Assembly: GCA_004151065.3 (NCBI GenBank)
Contig: NWUY0300010567.1
Span: 1-27,147, forward strand
DNA length: 27,147 nucleotides
Direction of reading: 5' to 3'
Origin: Larix sibirica
Taxonomy: Eukaryota > Streptophyta > Pinopsida > Pinales > Pinaceae
Under the pieces are notes generated by a model. It saw only the letters and a program-made list of their open reading frames with translations, did not search any database and had not been told where the DNA came from. The first letter of the stretch is position 1. Each line of letters begins with the position of its first letter. The translations under genes were made by a program, and so were the position numbers. Below are positions 9,084 to 19,596 of this stretch, in pieces.

Positions 9084-10568
9084 ATGGAAGCTCCACCAGG
9101 AGGGTTCGGTGACCCCTCCTGCATGGCCCCTTCTTCCTCTGATCCGACCGCCTCGGTACGAATCGGGTCCGTCGACATACCATTGACCCACCCTGAAACC
9201 CTAAAAAATCAGAACGTCGTCTCTAGCCCAACCACAGGCACGACCACATGCATTCTGAAAGATTTGGAAAGACCTTGTCTTGTCCTTCCGATGGATCGCA
9301 TCAACGCAAGAGCTCAGAAAATGAAGGATCACGCCCTAGTAGGAAAGTTCATTGGCCTCTAGCCAACTGAGCAAGCCCTATGTGGCTGGATAATGACCAG
9401 ATGGAAACCCAAAGCTCATTTCGACCTGCAGCTGGGATCCAAAGGGTTTTTAACCATCATCTTCCACAATCTCGAGGACAAAGAACGAGTCGAGGATGGA
9501 GTTCCCTACTTTTTCAACTCTGCAGGCTTATACCTCCGGCACTGGACGGAGCGTTTCAACCTCGATAAATAAAAATTCACCTGGGATCCTATATGGATCC
9601 GCATGTACTCCTTACCCTAGGAATACTGGGATGAGGACACCCTCAAGGACATCAGAAACACCCTTAGAAGTTACGTCAGAGTGGCAGAGCAAAAAAGAAC
9701 CAATAAGTACACTTTGTACGCCTGGAATTGTGTCTACATGCACATAGCCAAATCTCTGCCATACTTGATCAGCCTCAACCACAAAGACTTTGAATGGATA
9801 TAGCCGCTAGACTACAAACATGTTCCATTTACTTGCAGGAAATGTCATGAACATGGACATCTATACAGATATTGACACCTCAACAAAAGCAAGCCACTAA
9901 TAGAAATCAAGGACGAAGAGGGATTCTAGAAGTATGGCAAGAAGAGGCGGCACCACCACAAAGCGCCCTTGGAGGAAAATACATCGAATGAACCAACCAC
10001 CGGCAATAGCTTCACAACCCTTGATGGGAAACCAGAGAACCCAAAAACAAAGAAAGAAAACATGGAGGATCCACAGAACAATAAGATGCACACCGAGCAA
10101 CTTCAAAACTCAGACCCTGAAATGAATGAAGGCCACAATGAAAAGAAAAATCCAAACAAAGGACCAGCCTCGGAGGAGTAAGGGACATAGGAGAAAGCCC
10201 TGCCAAAGCAAGCAGACACTCTGGGACTGGAAATACTCATGGATAAAGAAATGATAGAATTGGAATTTGGAGATCTCAACATTCTAGGCATGGAAGATGC
10301 ATGTATCTGGAAATCCTTCAACTCCATCCCTCCAAAGAAAATCCAACTGTTGGTAGAAGCCCTGAACAAGGTAAAACAATTTAAACTAGGGGTTCACAAC
10401 CTTCCTAAAAAAGAAAAGAAAAAAATTCAAAGGGTTATCAAAAAACGTGGAAGAAAAACAGATCTACAAAGGATCAGTCAGCTGGCAACCCACTTGGTGG
10501 AGTCAAGGAAATATGCCCATCTAACGGAGTTATTCCCCACTGTACATCCTAGTTCCCAATGCAGTTAA
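9084..10568 (+). pseudogene. LINE ORF1, DUF4283-like domain plus zinc knuckle
   Basis: ORF1 proteins of plant LINEs bind the element's RNA. One frame is kept for 494 codons from ATG 9084 to TAA 10566, without a frameshift, but with stops at 9360, 9570, 9618, 9801, 9873, 9927, 10179 and 10188. The DUF4283-like domain lies at about residues 85-235, shown by LGSKGFLTIIFHNLEDKERV, then DPIWIRMYSLP and EYWDEDTLKDI. The zinc knuckle at about residues 252-264 reads CRKCHEHGHLYRY and then TGA, exactly where the last Cys of the C-x2-C-x4-H-x4-C motif belongs. The rest is polar, with a basic stretch PKKEKKKIQRVIKKRGRK near residue 445 that could bind nucleic acid. The last 10 bases overlap the start of ORF2. 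Confidence 0.85.
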
Positions 10569-11858
10569 TCTCTTGGAATGTGAGAGGACTCAATGGGTCT
10601 ACTAAGCACCAGATGCTTAAAAGGAAGATCCCGCAATACTTTCCCACTGTAATCTTTATGCAAGAAACCAAATGCACCTGCGACTTGTTCCACGCTCTTA
10701 TGTCCAAAATCTGGAAAGCATGTCAGGCAATGGAGATCGACGCTATTGGAGCCTCTAGCAGCATAGAAATAGACTGGAATCCTTCTCTGATAACCCTTAA
10801 TAAATTTCCCTCAACGACCCACTCTCTGTCTACTTCCTTCCACAATGTTGCAACTGACATCACTAGTAAGCTCATGAATGTATATGGACCTCAAACTACA
10901 ACCCCTAAATTGAAACTCCTTGATTTCATCTCTTGGTTCTCCACATAGAATCCCGATTCCTTGCTCATCCTTGGGGGAGACTTCAACATGATCACCTCCC
11001 TCTAGGAAAAAAATGGGGGTCATCGTATCCTGTCTCCTGAAGACACCCTTTTCAAGAATTGCATCGAAAACTGCAGGCTCATCGACCCTCTTCCCTCAGA
11101 AGGATTCCTAACTTGGAATAATCGTAGGGGAGGAGCTCAGCAAATTGCCTCTCAGTTGGATTGCTTCCTCATCTCATAAAAAGTTGTGGACATGGGAGGT
11201 CTTCTCACCACTGCAGTTCTTCCCTCTGCAGGCTTGGACCATTGGCCGATCTCTCTCAACTGGAAACACTCTGGTAACAAAAATTTCCATCCCTTTCGTT
11301 TTGAAAAATTATGGTTGACTCACCCCTCTTTTCAGGACATTGTTAGCAACTAGTGGCTCAATATGAAAGTGTTAGGCTGCTCCAAAATGGCCATCCTTCA
11401 CTAGAAACTCAAGCTCCTCCGATCCAAGCTAACTATATGGAACTGCACCACCTTTGGCAACATCTTCACCGTGAAGAGTGAGATGGAAAAATATCTGGAA
11501 AATATACAAAGGGATATAATGGAGTAGGGGTAATCTGAAGCTCTCAAACAACAGGAGAAGGATACCCTAAAACAACTGGATGAGCGCTGTGAGAAAGAGG
11601 AAATTATCTGGAGACATAATCTAGAATCAATTGGCTTAAAGAAGGAAAGAGAAACACCACCTTCTTTCACCACACCACCATCCAGAACAGAATGAACAAT
11701 AAGATTGCAATCATAAAGATTGTTGAGGGAGTCTACATCCGCAACCAAGAATAAATTGAACAACAACTGATTAACTACTTTCAGGATCTACTTACTGAAG
11801 ATAATCTTGACAAAACCCAAGTAACCAGTCAGGTGAGCAACCACATCCCCACCATCTC
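10559..11858 (+). pseudogene. LINE ORF2 N-terminal part: endonuclease and linker
   Basis: This is the AP-like endonuclease that nicks target DNA. The start at ATG 10559 is well supported because the typical first motif MQLISWNVRGLNGS follows at once, with QETK next (catalytic Glu). MNVYGP, LILGGDFNMI (catalytic Asp and Asn), LTWNNRRGG and GLDHWPISL (the Asp-His pair; the usual first Ser is Leu) follow. The linker KLKLLRSKLTIWN is typical. In-frame stops lie at 10946, 11003, 11177, 11351, 11402, 11525 and 11531. A frameshift near 11620 moves the reading to another frame, which gives RINWLKEGKRNTTFFHHTT, and there TAA 11752 breaks it. A second shift near 11855 leads into RT. The ATG lies inside the end of ORF1. 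Confidence 0.85.
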
Positions 11859-13286
11859 ATGGATGATCATAACACCACTCTCATGAAGGAAATCACCTTG
11901 ACTAAAGTGGAAGCAGTGATCAATCAGATGGCTGAGGGAAAAGCACCAAGCCCTGATGGTTTCACCATAAAATTCTTCCTTTCGTGTTGGGACCTCCTAA
12001 AGCTACAAATCCTTGAGGTTGTCAAAGAATCCAGAAAAAATAAATGGGTCCTTCCTGCTTTAAACACTACCTTCCTCATCCTCGTCTCCAAGGAAATTGG
12101 GGCCACCAGCCCGGGTAAGTTCAGACCCATTTCCCTTTGCAATGTCATATATAAAATCATCACCAAGGTTGTAGCCAACCGCCTCAAAGCACTCCTTCAT
12201 TTACTCATTTCACTAGAGCAAACCGGGTATGTGGAAGGCAGCCAAATCTTAGACGGGATCATCATGGCGCACGAAGTTATTCACTCCCTGAAAAAAACCA
12301 AGACCCCTAGGATGTTGGTCAAACTGGACCTTTCTAAAGCTTTTCACAAACTCAGTTGGAACTTCATTAAAAAAACGCTCATTTCCTTTGGGTTCTACCA
12401 AGACTAGATTACTTCGGTCATGTCCCTCACCTCCTTTGCTTTCTTCTCCATCCTGGTTAACGGTTATCCCTCTGGCGTCTTCTCCCCTTCTCGAGGCGTC
12501 CATCAAGGAGATCCAATTTATCCCTTCATCCTCATCCCGATGGGCGAGGGGCTTGGCATGATGCTCAAAGCAGATATTTCAGCTGGCACTCTTCAAGGAT
12601 TATCCCTCCATGGGTGTCCTACCATAGCCTACCAACAATTTGTGGATGACAACCTTCTATTTGGACATCCCTCGGTTCAGGAAGCCCATACTCTTAAACG
12701 CACTTTGCATACCTTCTCTAAATCCTTAGGCACCACCGTTAATACGGAAAAGTCTCAACTCTTCTTCTTTCACACCGAACCCATCACCCAGAGAAACATC
12801 TCACGCATCCTAGGCTACTCGGTCTCATCCCTACCTTCCAAATACCTTGGAGTGCCTCTCTTTGATTTTGCCATCAAGAATTCCTCCTGGAAAGATCTCC
12901 TTGACAAGCTGGAAACCAAAATCACCTACTGGACCTTCCACTTCCTTAACCTGCCCAGCATAATTTTTCTCCTTAAAGTTGTCCTTCAATCCATGCCTCT
13001 CTATCTCTTCTCAGTCCTTGCCGCCCCCAAGTGGGTACTCAAAATGATACGCAAAATTCAAAAGTACTTTCTTTGGGGAGGGAATCTCAACAACCACAAA
13101 TGGGCCCTCGTCAAATGGCACACTGTCTGCATGCCCAAAAGAAAAGGAGGTCTTGGGATTCAGGACCCGGAAATCAACAATCAAGTCGTCTTGGCTAAAA
13201 TATGGTGGAAATGGGTCACCGACACTGCCTCCCCATGGATCCAACTCCAAAATCACAAATGCACTCTATATTTGTCGTGTCAGTAG
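11859..13286 (+). pseudogene. LINE ORF2 reverse transcriptase domain
   Basis: This domain copies the element RNA at the nick. Blocks in order: GKAPSPDGFTIKFF (near 11940), FRPISLCNVIYKIITKVVA (near 12120), motif A VKLDLSKAFHKLSW (near 12318), motif B GVHQGDPIYPF (near 12500), and the catalytic motif C QQFVDDNLLF (near 12632), where both Asp are kept. Then come LPSKYLGVPL and the thumb-region block LFSVLAAPKWVL. The frame is uninterrupted except for TAG 12405, which stands where the family has Trp (D-W-I), and TAG 13284. The ATG at 11859 is simply the first Met after the frameshift. Of all parts of this element, RT is the best preserved. Confidence 0.9.
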
Positions 13287-13910
13287 CGCATCAGGTATGA
13301 CCAAGATCCCCTAGGTTCGTTAATTTGGCGGGCATTCAATTTCCAAAGAGCCATTGTCCAACATCACAGTTTCTGGGAAGTAAAAAATGGTCAGCATGCA
13401 AAATTATGGTTTGACTCGTGGAAGCAACTACCTAGCTTCCATAATCAAATCACCCCGTCGTACCTCCAGGTGCACTACCATCTCAAAAAACACTCGCTTG
13501 TTAAGGACTATTGGATTCCATCCGAATCTGGAGAGATCAGAATGTGGAAACCACCCCACCTCTGGGATCCCCCTGTCCCAAATGAAAGTACTGCACTTGT
13601 ATGGAAATATCTTCAAACCAGGTACCTGAGAGTGAACCATGGACATGAAATTCTTAGACGGGGGCACCGCCCAATAGGTACTTTCACAACAAAAGAGGCT
13701 TACTCTCTTCTCGGTGGTGGAATGGATGACCTGCTCAATCCTCTCTGGAAAAAATATGGGAATCTAATTTATGGCCCAAAGTCTCTTCCTTCTTTTGGCT
13801 CTTGGCGCATAGGCGCATTCTCACTTGGGATAACCTCCTACGAAGGGGCTTCCAAGACCCTTCATGGTGCATCATGTGTGGAGACCATTCCGAAACCACC
13901 TGCTAGAATC
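13287..13910 (+). pseudogene. LINE ORF2 connection and zf-RVT region
   Basis: This continues the RT frame (LIWRAFNFQRAIVQHH, AKLWFDSWKQLP) to about 13754. There an A6 run appears to have lost one base. After the shift the zf-RVT signature reads in the next frame: NLWPKVSSFFWLLAHRRILT (13765-13824), WDNLLRRGFQDPSWCIMCGD and HSETTC. TAG 13904 and another one-base shift just before it move the reading to the frame of the RNase H part (LLESCDIAGERWDKVA). The Cys and His residues of the zinc-binding site are largely retained. Confidence 0.8.
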
Positions 13911-14973
13911 TTGTGACATAGCGGGCGAACGTTGGGACAAAGTGGCTTGCACCTGCAAACGCACCAACAAAATCAGGGGAGACATAATCCAAACCATTTC
14001 CAACTGGTCCCAAAACCATTTTCAAAGAAACATGGTCAATCGACTCTGGGACATTATCCCAGGCCTGGTGGTATGGAATATATGGAAAGAAAGGAATAGA
14101 AGAATTTTTGAAGACAAGAAAAAGCTGATCTTTGAGATTTGGACAACTATCAAAACTAATTTGCAAAACACTCTATCCAGAAACAACTGGCACAGTGCAG
14201 ACCTCCCTACCTCTCCCTTAGAAAGGGGCTTCCTACTCGACTGGAATCTTAGCATTAGACCGATTCTCCACTCCCTCAGCAGGGACCCCATAGACTCACC
14301 CAGTCTGGAGCACTGGAGCAGACCCCCCTCAAGCTTCTTAAAACTCAATTTTGATGGTTCCTGTAAAGGAAATCTAGGGGCTATGGGATTTGGGGAAGCC
14401 ATCAGGGACGACTCAGGTTCCGTCAGGACAGTATTCTTTGGGGATCTTGGCCACGACACCAACAATGCAGCAAAATTATCTGGGCTCCTTGAAGGACTCA
14501 AATGTGCTCACCAACAAAGTATGGTCCCTCTGGTGGTGGAGGGTGACTCCAAGTTAATTCTTGCTCTAGCTCACCACCTTCACAATGGTTCCAGGGTAGA
14601 AAAAATCTCACCATTATGGAGGCTTGCGGAATGGATACAGGAGCATGCTACCATCTTAATCCAGTTCAACTCAGTTTCCTTCCATCACATCAGAAGAAAA
14701 TCCAACGCTCGCGTGGATCATCTTTCCAATGAGGGGGTTACTTGCACCTCTACCGTACAGGAAGGATCCCTCACCTCCATGAACTCTAGAGAACTAATCC
14801 AATATTTCCAAGTTCTCTCCAACTTGGATCTCGATACCTTGGATGCAGGTGATATGACAAGCAAAGACACTCGTGATCCCGGTCACGTGACACCTAGGCG
14901 CTTGGGTGGGCTCCGTGGCGTAGACGAGGAAGGAAATTTAAGGAGAGGGGAGCCCCAAGGCCTGGCACATTAA
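13906..14973 (+). pseudogene. LINE ORF2 C-terminal part: RNase H domain
   Basis: After a spacer with LVVWNIWKERNRRIFEDK (near 14068), the RNase H domain starts with FLKLNFDGSCKGNLGAMGFG (14335-14394, first catalytic Asp). Next comes TNNAAKLSGLLEGL (near 14460), with Lys in place of the second catalytic Glu. VVEGDSKLIL (near 14535) holds the third acidic residue. HHIRRKSNARVDHLSNEGV (near 14686) holds the last Asp. No stop interrupts this frame, which ends at TAA 14971. The 65 residues after the domain, charged and Gly/Arg-rich at the end, match nothing I know and may already be out of frame. Confidence 0.85.
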
Positions 14974-15329
14974 CACCCTTGCTAGATATTTCAACTCGCT
15001 TGGGCTGGCCTTGGCTTCAACGCACCACTCCCATGTGGTTCCTTCATGCGTCTTTAAGGAACGTTGTCAATTGTCATTCCATTTCGTTGATAGATATGAA
15101 CCTTTGTCCCTGGCATGACATTGTGATGTTCTACATTTTCAATCGGTCTATGAATGGAGCTCCTCCTGCTCACTAGTTCCTGATGTTTGTAATCACCCAC
15201 TTGCTTTCTCCCCTAGCACGCCGGCTTCTACTGCATGCAGGCTCCCTCCATCTTGTTTCTCTAGCTCGTTCATGGGTTCCCTCTACTTGGTTTGCATTCT
15301 GGACTATTTCCATGGGATGACCTAAGGGT
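14974..15329 (+). other. Segment between ORF2 and ORF3 of the plus LINE
   Basis: A frame one step from ORF2 is open from 14898 to 15173 and continues with only TAG 15174 and TGA 15318 until it merges, in the same phase, with ORF3. It includes WHDIVMFYIF (near 15111-15140). The DNA there (TGACATTGTGATGTTCTACA) resembles the 3' tail of the minus-strand LINE fragment at 2020-2044. It is either a decayed extension of ORF2 or ORF3, or a non-coding LINE tail. Confidence 0.4.
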
Positions 15330-15989
15330 ATGCGGGGAAGAAGTAAGAAGAGAGACAACCCCAAAGGTGACGAAGCCACGGATATTAGGTACGGGGGGGA
15401 AGTCACCATCCCTGTTGGTATGCTAATTGATAACTAGGAAGCTCGCTTAATGGCGGACCGCCTTTCCACTAGACGTCTTGGAAATAAAATTGATCCTTAT
15501 TGGTTGGTCAAGAATATGCTCGGGGTTCTTATGGAGGACATGCTCTCCAATTGGGCCACTGCCAAAAATGCCACCCAGACCTTGAAGGCCACCCTTCCTA
15601 ACATGGAAGCCACACTTGGGAGTCTGGAGAACACCTTTGGATGGAATTCTTACGCTCCCAACAGACACCTCCAGCACATTATCAGTACGGGAAGTGGCGA
15701 GCACAAGGATTTCTCCACTACTGCAAGAACAACCGAGCCTATCAGGGACACAATCGAGTTGAAGGGTAAGATGTCGATCTCTTTCACCTTCCCTATTCCC
15801 ACCACCACAGGCCCTGTTTTGTCCAAATGGGTTCAAGGCGACCAGGGGTTCATAGCTCTCGCTAGCCAAAAGACTGTGCCTCTCCTTGTCAAAATGTCGG
15901 TGAAAGACTTGGTCGAGGAGGAGTACCCTCCCTGTCTTATCCTGCAAGAGACTCTCCCTGATACCAATGCACCCACGACAAACAGTTAA
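15330..15989 (+). pseudogene. Third LINE reading frame, function unknown
   Basis: From ATG 15330 one frame runs 219 codons to TAA 15987, broken only by TAG 15435. If that stop is real, an internal ATG at 15450 leaves 179 residues. The N-terminus is basic (MRGRSKKRDN). The middle has DPYWLVKNMLGVLMEDMLSN and other helix-like stretches. The C-terminal half is more beta-like (KMSISFTFPIPTTTG), with a charged stretch near the end (KDLVEEEYPP). I see no Cys/His cluster, membrane segment or catalytic motif, and I do not recognise the family. It is on the sense strand between RNase H and the poly(A), where plant L1 elements normally have only a short untranslated tail. An antisense open frame (15447-15947) overlaps it and is probably a shadow. 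Confidence 0.4.
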
Positions 15990-16265
15990 GTAGGTTCTGG
16001 TTACACCATGTGTTTTCCAACTTTTCTATCTTAATTTTCTTTACAGTTTTTTAGCTTACTACTCTATAGGTTTATACAGAAAATGTTGTCCTAATGGAAC
16101 ACGCTGGACTCCATACTTTGGGAAGGGTTTTTGTAATTTTGATCATCACCATTTTGATATTTTTGAGTTTCTTGGGTGGTGGTTACACTCTCTCAGGCCA
16201 CCACAGACTATAACACCATATGTATTTTGGAATTTTTACGTTTAATAGAATCTTGCAGCCTTTAC
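15990..16265 (+). other. 3' untranslated tail of the plus LINE
   Basis: T-rich, non-coding sequence between the third frame and the poly(A). It holds the stem-loop at 16176-16204. Confidence 0.6.
16176..16204 (+). other. Stem-loop in the LINE 3' tail
   Basis: GTGGTGG (16176-16182) pairs with CCACCAC (16198-16204), and two further G-U pairs shorten the loop to about 11 bases. It lies about 60 bases before the poly(A). In several LINE families a 3'-tail stem-loop is what the reverse transcriptase recognises; that role here is inference. Confidence 0.4.
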
Positions 16266-16274
16266 AAAAAAAAA
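16266..16274 (+). other. Poly(A) tail of the plus LINE
   Basis: Nine A at the 3' end of the element. The last two are shared with the target-site duplication. Confidence 0.85.
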
Positions 16275-16290
16275 CATTTTTATTTTTCTA
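16273..16290 (+). repeat. Right target-site duplication of the plus LINE
   Basis: Identical over 18 bases to 8940-8957. It follows the poly(A) directly, and sequence unrelated to the element begins at 16291. Confidence 0.9.
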
Positions 16291-19200
16291 GGTTTTGACA
16301 CTCTTATTAAAAAAATTCTTTACTTGCCATGTTAAATGGGCACTAAAAATATCTCAAGCAAAAACACTTGGAAATCACAAAAAAAAGTGTGGTTCCATTT
16401 TTTTTTATAATGGATGGGGTTCCTCCTTGTGGTGATGATAAATCATTTATATACTAATAAAACCCTCAATCTATTGCTATCAGTTGGTGTTTCTCTAGGA
16501 CAACATAAATATCCTAAAAACACTAATAATCAACACTATAAAAGTCAAATTCATGATCGTAGGGTCTAGGGTCAGGGATTAATTACTAAATTACAGTCCT
16601 CTATCCACAAGTTACATTGACAATGCCTTCAAAGTTATAATGAAAAGGTAAAATCCTAGGGCATCCATGACCACAAACAAATGACACTCCCTCAGATTTT
16701 TCATCTCCATTCATAATATTGATGATGGCAAGTCCATCTAAGCCTTTCCTTCAATTTTACTAATTCCATAAGGTATCTATCTAGAAGCAATAGAATTTTG
16801 GTTTTGTTGGATGACCAGAATGAGGTGGAAAAAATATTGTTTTTTATACTTGTGAATTTTGTAGCAAGGCTAGTGCATTTTTTTATGTATACTTATGGAA
16901 GAATATATCGCTTAGTATATGCAAAAATAGAAAATGTTTGAAACTGTTATAATAGTGTGTAATGTGATATTCTTGCTTCATTTTTAGAATGTGAACTTAC
17001 TTTCTAACGAAGACTTCACAATATAGTTTTGGAGAGTAGTTCATACTTATTTTTTTTATTGAATTACATATTTCCTGCATTGATTTTAATTTTGAGCAAT
17101 TGTTTAGATGATCATATCTCAATAAAATAGGAACAAACTTAAAATTTAGGTATGACATTGATTAATTTTGGAATAACATAGATAACAACTTGTGAAAATA
17201 TTTTTTCCACCTTCTGCAATAAAAAAGTTGAAGTACATATTTTATGTATGTAACTATATCATTATATTACTTATCCTTTTGTTGCTTGAGCCTCAATCTT
17301 CAATGTTTCTCCTCCTCTTAGGTTATTTAGGCCTTTCCTAAGAGAATTAATTTATAGGAATATTCACAACGACAATTAAGTTCAGAGTTTCTTTAATTAT
17401 GGAAATTAAGTTTAAAGTTTCTTCAATTTACTAAGATTATATAAATTGAATATACTTCTTACATGAAAATAAACATATTATATATTATGTACAACATATT
17501 TGATAAATATATCATTACAATAATACATAATATACACCATCCATAGGATTAAAATGTAATATATACCAAACTCTTGACATTAGATTTCCTAGCTGAATTA
17601 TTTTCCATATACACCTACACACAACAAAATCTCTCCCACCCCGAGAGAGATATACTGCTATAAAAATTGAACAAACTGGAACCCCTTGAAACTCCAATCA
17701 ATTGATTTAAACAAACAAAATTTTGAGCATACCTAAGCTAATTATATGGTTGTATCATTCTAGTCCACATCGACCCTATTACTATAGATGGAGGTGTTTA
17801 GTGATGGGAGCAAAAACTATTCAATCGAATGAGAGACGTCTAGCACATAGAATAATGTGTCCATGTCCATTGGGGTGAAGATAAAGGTAATTTGTTTAGG
17901 TTATGACCTTAAGGGAAAAAAAATAATTTGGTGGTATGAGAGACCAATGGAGGCAAAAGATACAAAAGAAAACCAAAGGTAAGCTCATACATGTTGAAAG
18001 TGAGGATTATGATTTATTTTAGTTTTATATTCTTGGTTAATACATGGAAAAAAATATAATTATAAATGGAACAATGATATGGATATTGAATCTAATCCAA
18101 AGTTGATCTTAGCACCATGGAACAGTTCATTTGATAACTTCATTCAAAATGAAAATTTCAAGGCTTAAATGATGATGAAGATATCTATAAAAAAAAATTA
18201 TAAAATATAAAAAAAATTAATGGAATCTCCTAGATGATATAATCTAGAAATACATATGTCAAAGTTATCCTAATCCCTCCATTTCAGGACATTATTGTCA
18301 ATATTGAACATAAATCCTCCTCTCTATATTGCAAAGGGAATCCAAAACAATAGCGTGCTTTGAACTTTTGTGACCCTAACTCTAGTAATGCTTCATCTAA
18401 CAATGAGTTTTGAGATATGGAGTTGTGAGAAATAGGTTTCAAACTTGGACATGTGAGAGAGGCAATGGTATGCTAATATACAAGCAACCAGCTAACTTGA
18501 GATGTGGACAACTTTCAACAATGTTGATTTTTTTTTATTAAATTCATAACACACAAACAACTTAAACTTATTAACTATCAATTTGCAATAAGTATATAAC
18601 AATTAAACATAATCCTAGTGTCTATAGGAGCAAATATTGAATGAGAGGACATTTGTTGATATGCAAGATTAAAAATAATGTAGAGAATGAACAAATAGGG
18701 AACAATTGTTGATAATAGTACATTCCGAAGCATGAATGGAAAACAAAAACCCTGATCATATGTGTCTTCTATCAAGTGCTCTATTCTTTAATAATCACTT
18801 ATTAATTGGGGATTATATCAATGGTTTTATCAAATATTATTTAGAATACCAATAGATTATAAAAATCCATATATGATAGGGATATCATCCCTTCTCAAGT
18901 TGAAATGGGGAACAAACCGATTGTAAAGTTAGCTTATTTTACTACCAATTGTTTATCATATTTTAGGGTTTGTTTTACACTACATCGATCACGGAGTCAT
19001 CTAATTTATTAGAAACATAAACTATCACAGTAACTAATTCGCAAAAGGAGTACAATGAAACTCTATCTAAAGTTGCTCCCATGTAACACCTAGGTGACCT
19101 ACTTATTGAAGAACAATGTTGGCTATCAAGAATGTTTCTAGAGAAGCTTTGTGTTGATGGTATGCCTCAAAATGATAAACATGTTGGATTGGTATATAAA

Positions 19201-19596
19201 TTTTGATTCACAACACTTGGTGATGTGGGTTGACATGTTACCCAAACCAACTATCACCAAAGGTCAAGTGAAAAAGAAAAATTTCCAATAATTGCCTCCA
19301 TTAATTCTTCTTATTGGTTGGATGTCAAACTCTTCCTTTCTCATTTTATCCTAACATATTGCATATTTTTATTACATTAAATCCGTATATTTATGATGCA
19401 ATCATCTCATAATGCATTGAATCTTACTATGTTAAATGATGCATTGAATTTTACTATGTTAATTGAATATTTTAAATAATAAATAATAACATCAAAATTG
19501 GTTTTATATTTTTAGAATATAAAAAAAAAATCATTTATAAAATTTGTTTAATATTCACCCCTATGGTGATCTAATATTCATGTTAATTCCATGAAC
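16291..19596. other. AT-rich sequence, no gene recognised
   Basis: No convincing coding frame or RNA gene. Frames near 17840-17960 and 19048-19300 read for a while with few stops but contain no decisive motif. Poly(A) and poly(T) runs are frequent. Confidence 0.5.

Larger units (their letters stand above)
8958..16272 (+). mobile_element. Complete L1-type LINE with target-site duplications, decayed
   Basis: The 7315-base non-LTR retrotransposon has a 126-base 5' leader, ORF1 (9084-10568), ORF2 (10559-14973), an extra 3' segment with a third frame (15330-15989), a 3' tail and a short poly(A). It is bounded by an identical 18-base duplication on each side, so it is full length. It is richer in C than its surroundings and C-rich on the sense strand, unlike the minus-strand copy at 3034-7530, so the two come from different L1 lineages. 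By my count ORF1 and ORF2 contain about 19 internal stops, roughly two thirds of them TAG, plus about four frameshifts in ORF2. It cannot encode its own machinery. Confidence 0.9.

Noticed and set aside
11401-11766. Open minus-strand frame of 121 codons
   Set aside because: It is antisense to the linker of LINE ORF2, whose sense motifs are recognisable.
14022-14501. Open minus-strand frame of 159 codons
   Set aside because: It is antisense to the clearly identified RNase H part of LINE ORF2.
9084-14973. TAG as a reassigned or read-through codon in the plus LINE
   Set aside because: TAA, TGA and several frameshifts also break the frames, so ordinary decay explains the pattern better.
15447-15947. 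Open minus-strand frame of 166 codons overlapping the third LINE frame
   Set aside because: It is antisense to the element, has no domain motif, and C-rich sense DNA readily gives open antisense frames. The sense frame extends further upstream and fits the element's orientation. I cannot fully exclude it.
17830-17985. Possible LTR-retrotransposon gag trace (words like GYDLKGKKIIWWYERP)
   Set aside because: A single Trp-Trp block resembles gag, but no neighbouring gag, protease or zinc-knuckle motif could be confirmed. GHVREAMVC near 18448 is not a proper knuckle.
19048-19300. Stop-poor plus-strand frame with a coherent look
   Set aside because: It has several stops, no recognised motif and no homology I can name. 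Chance is not excluded.
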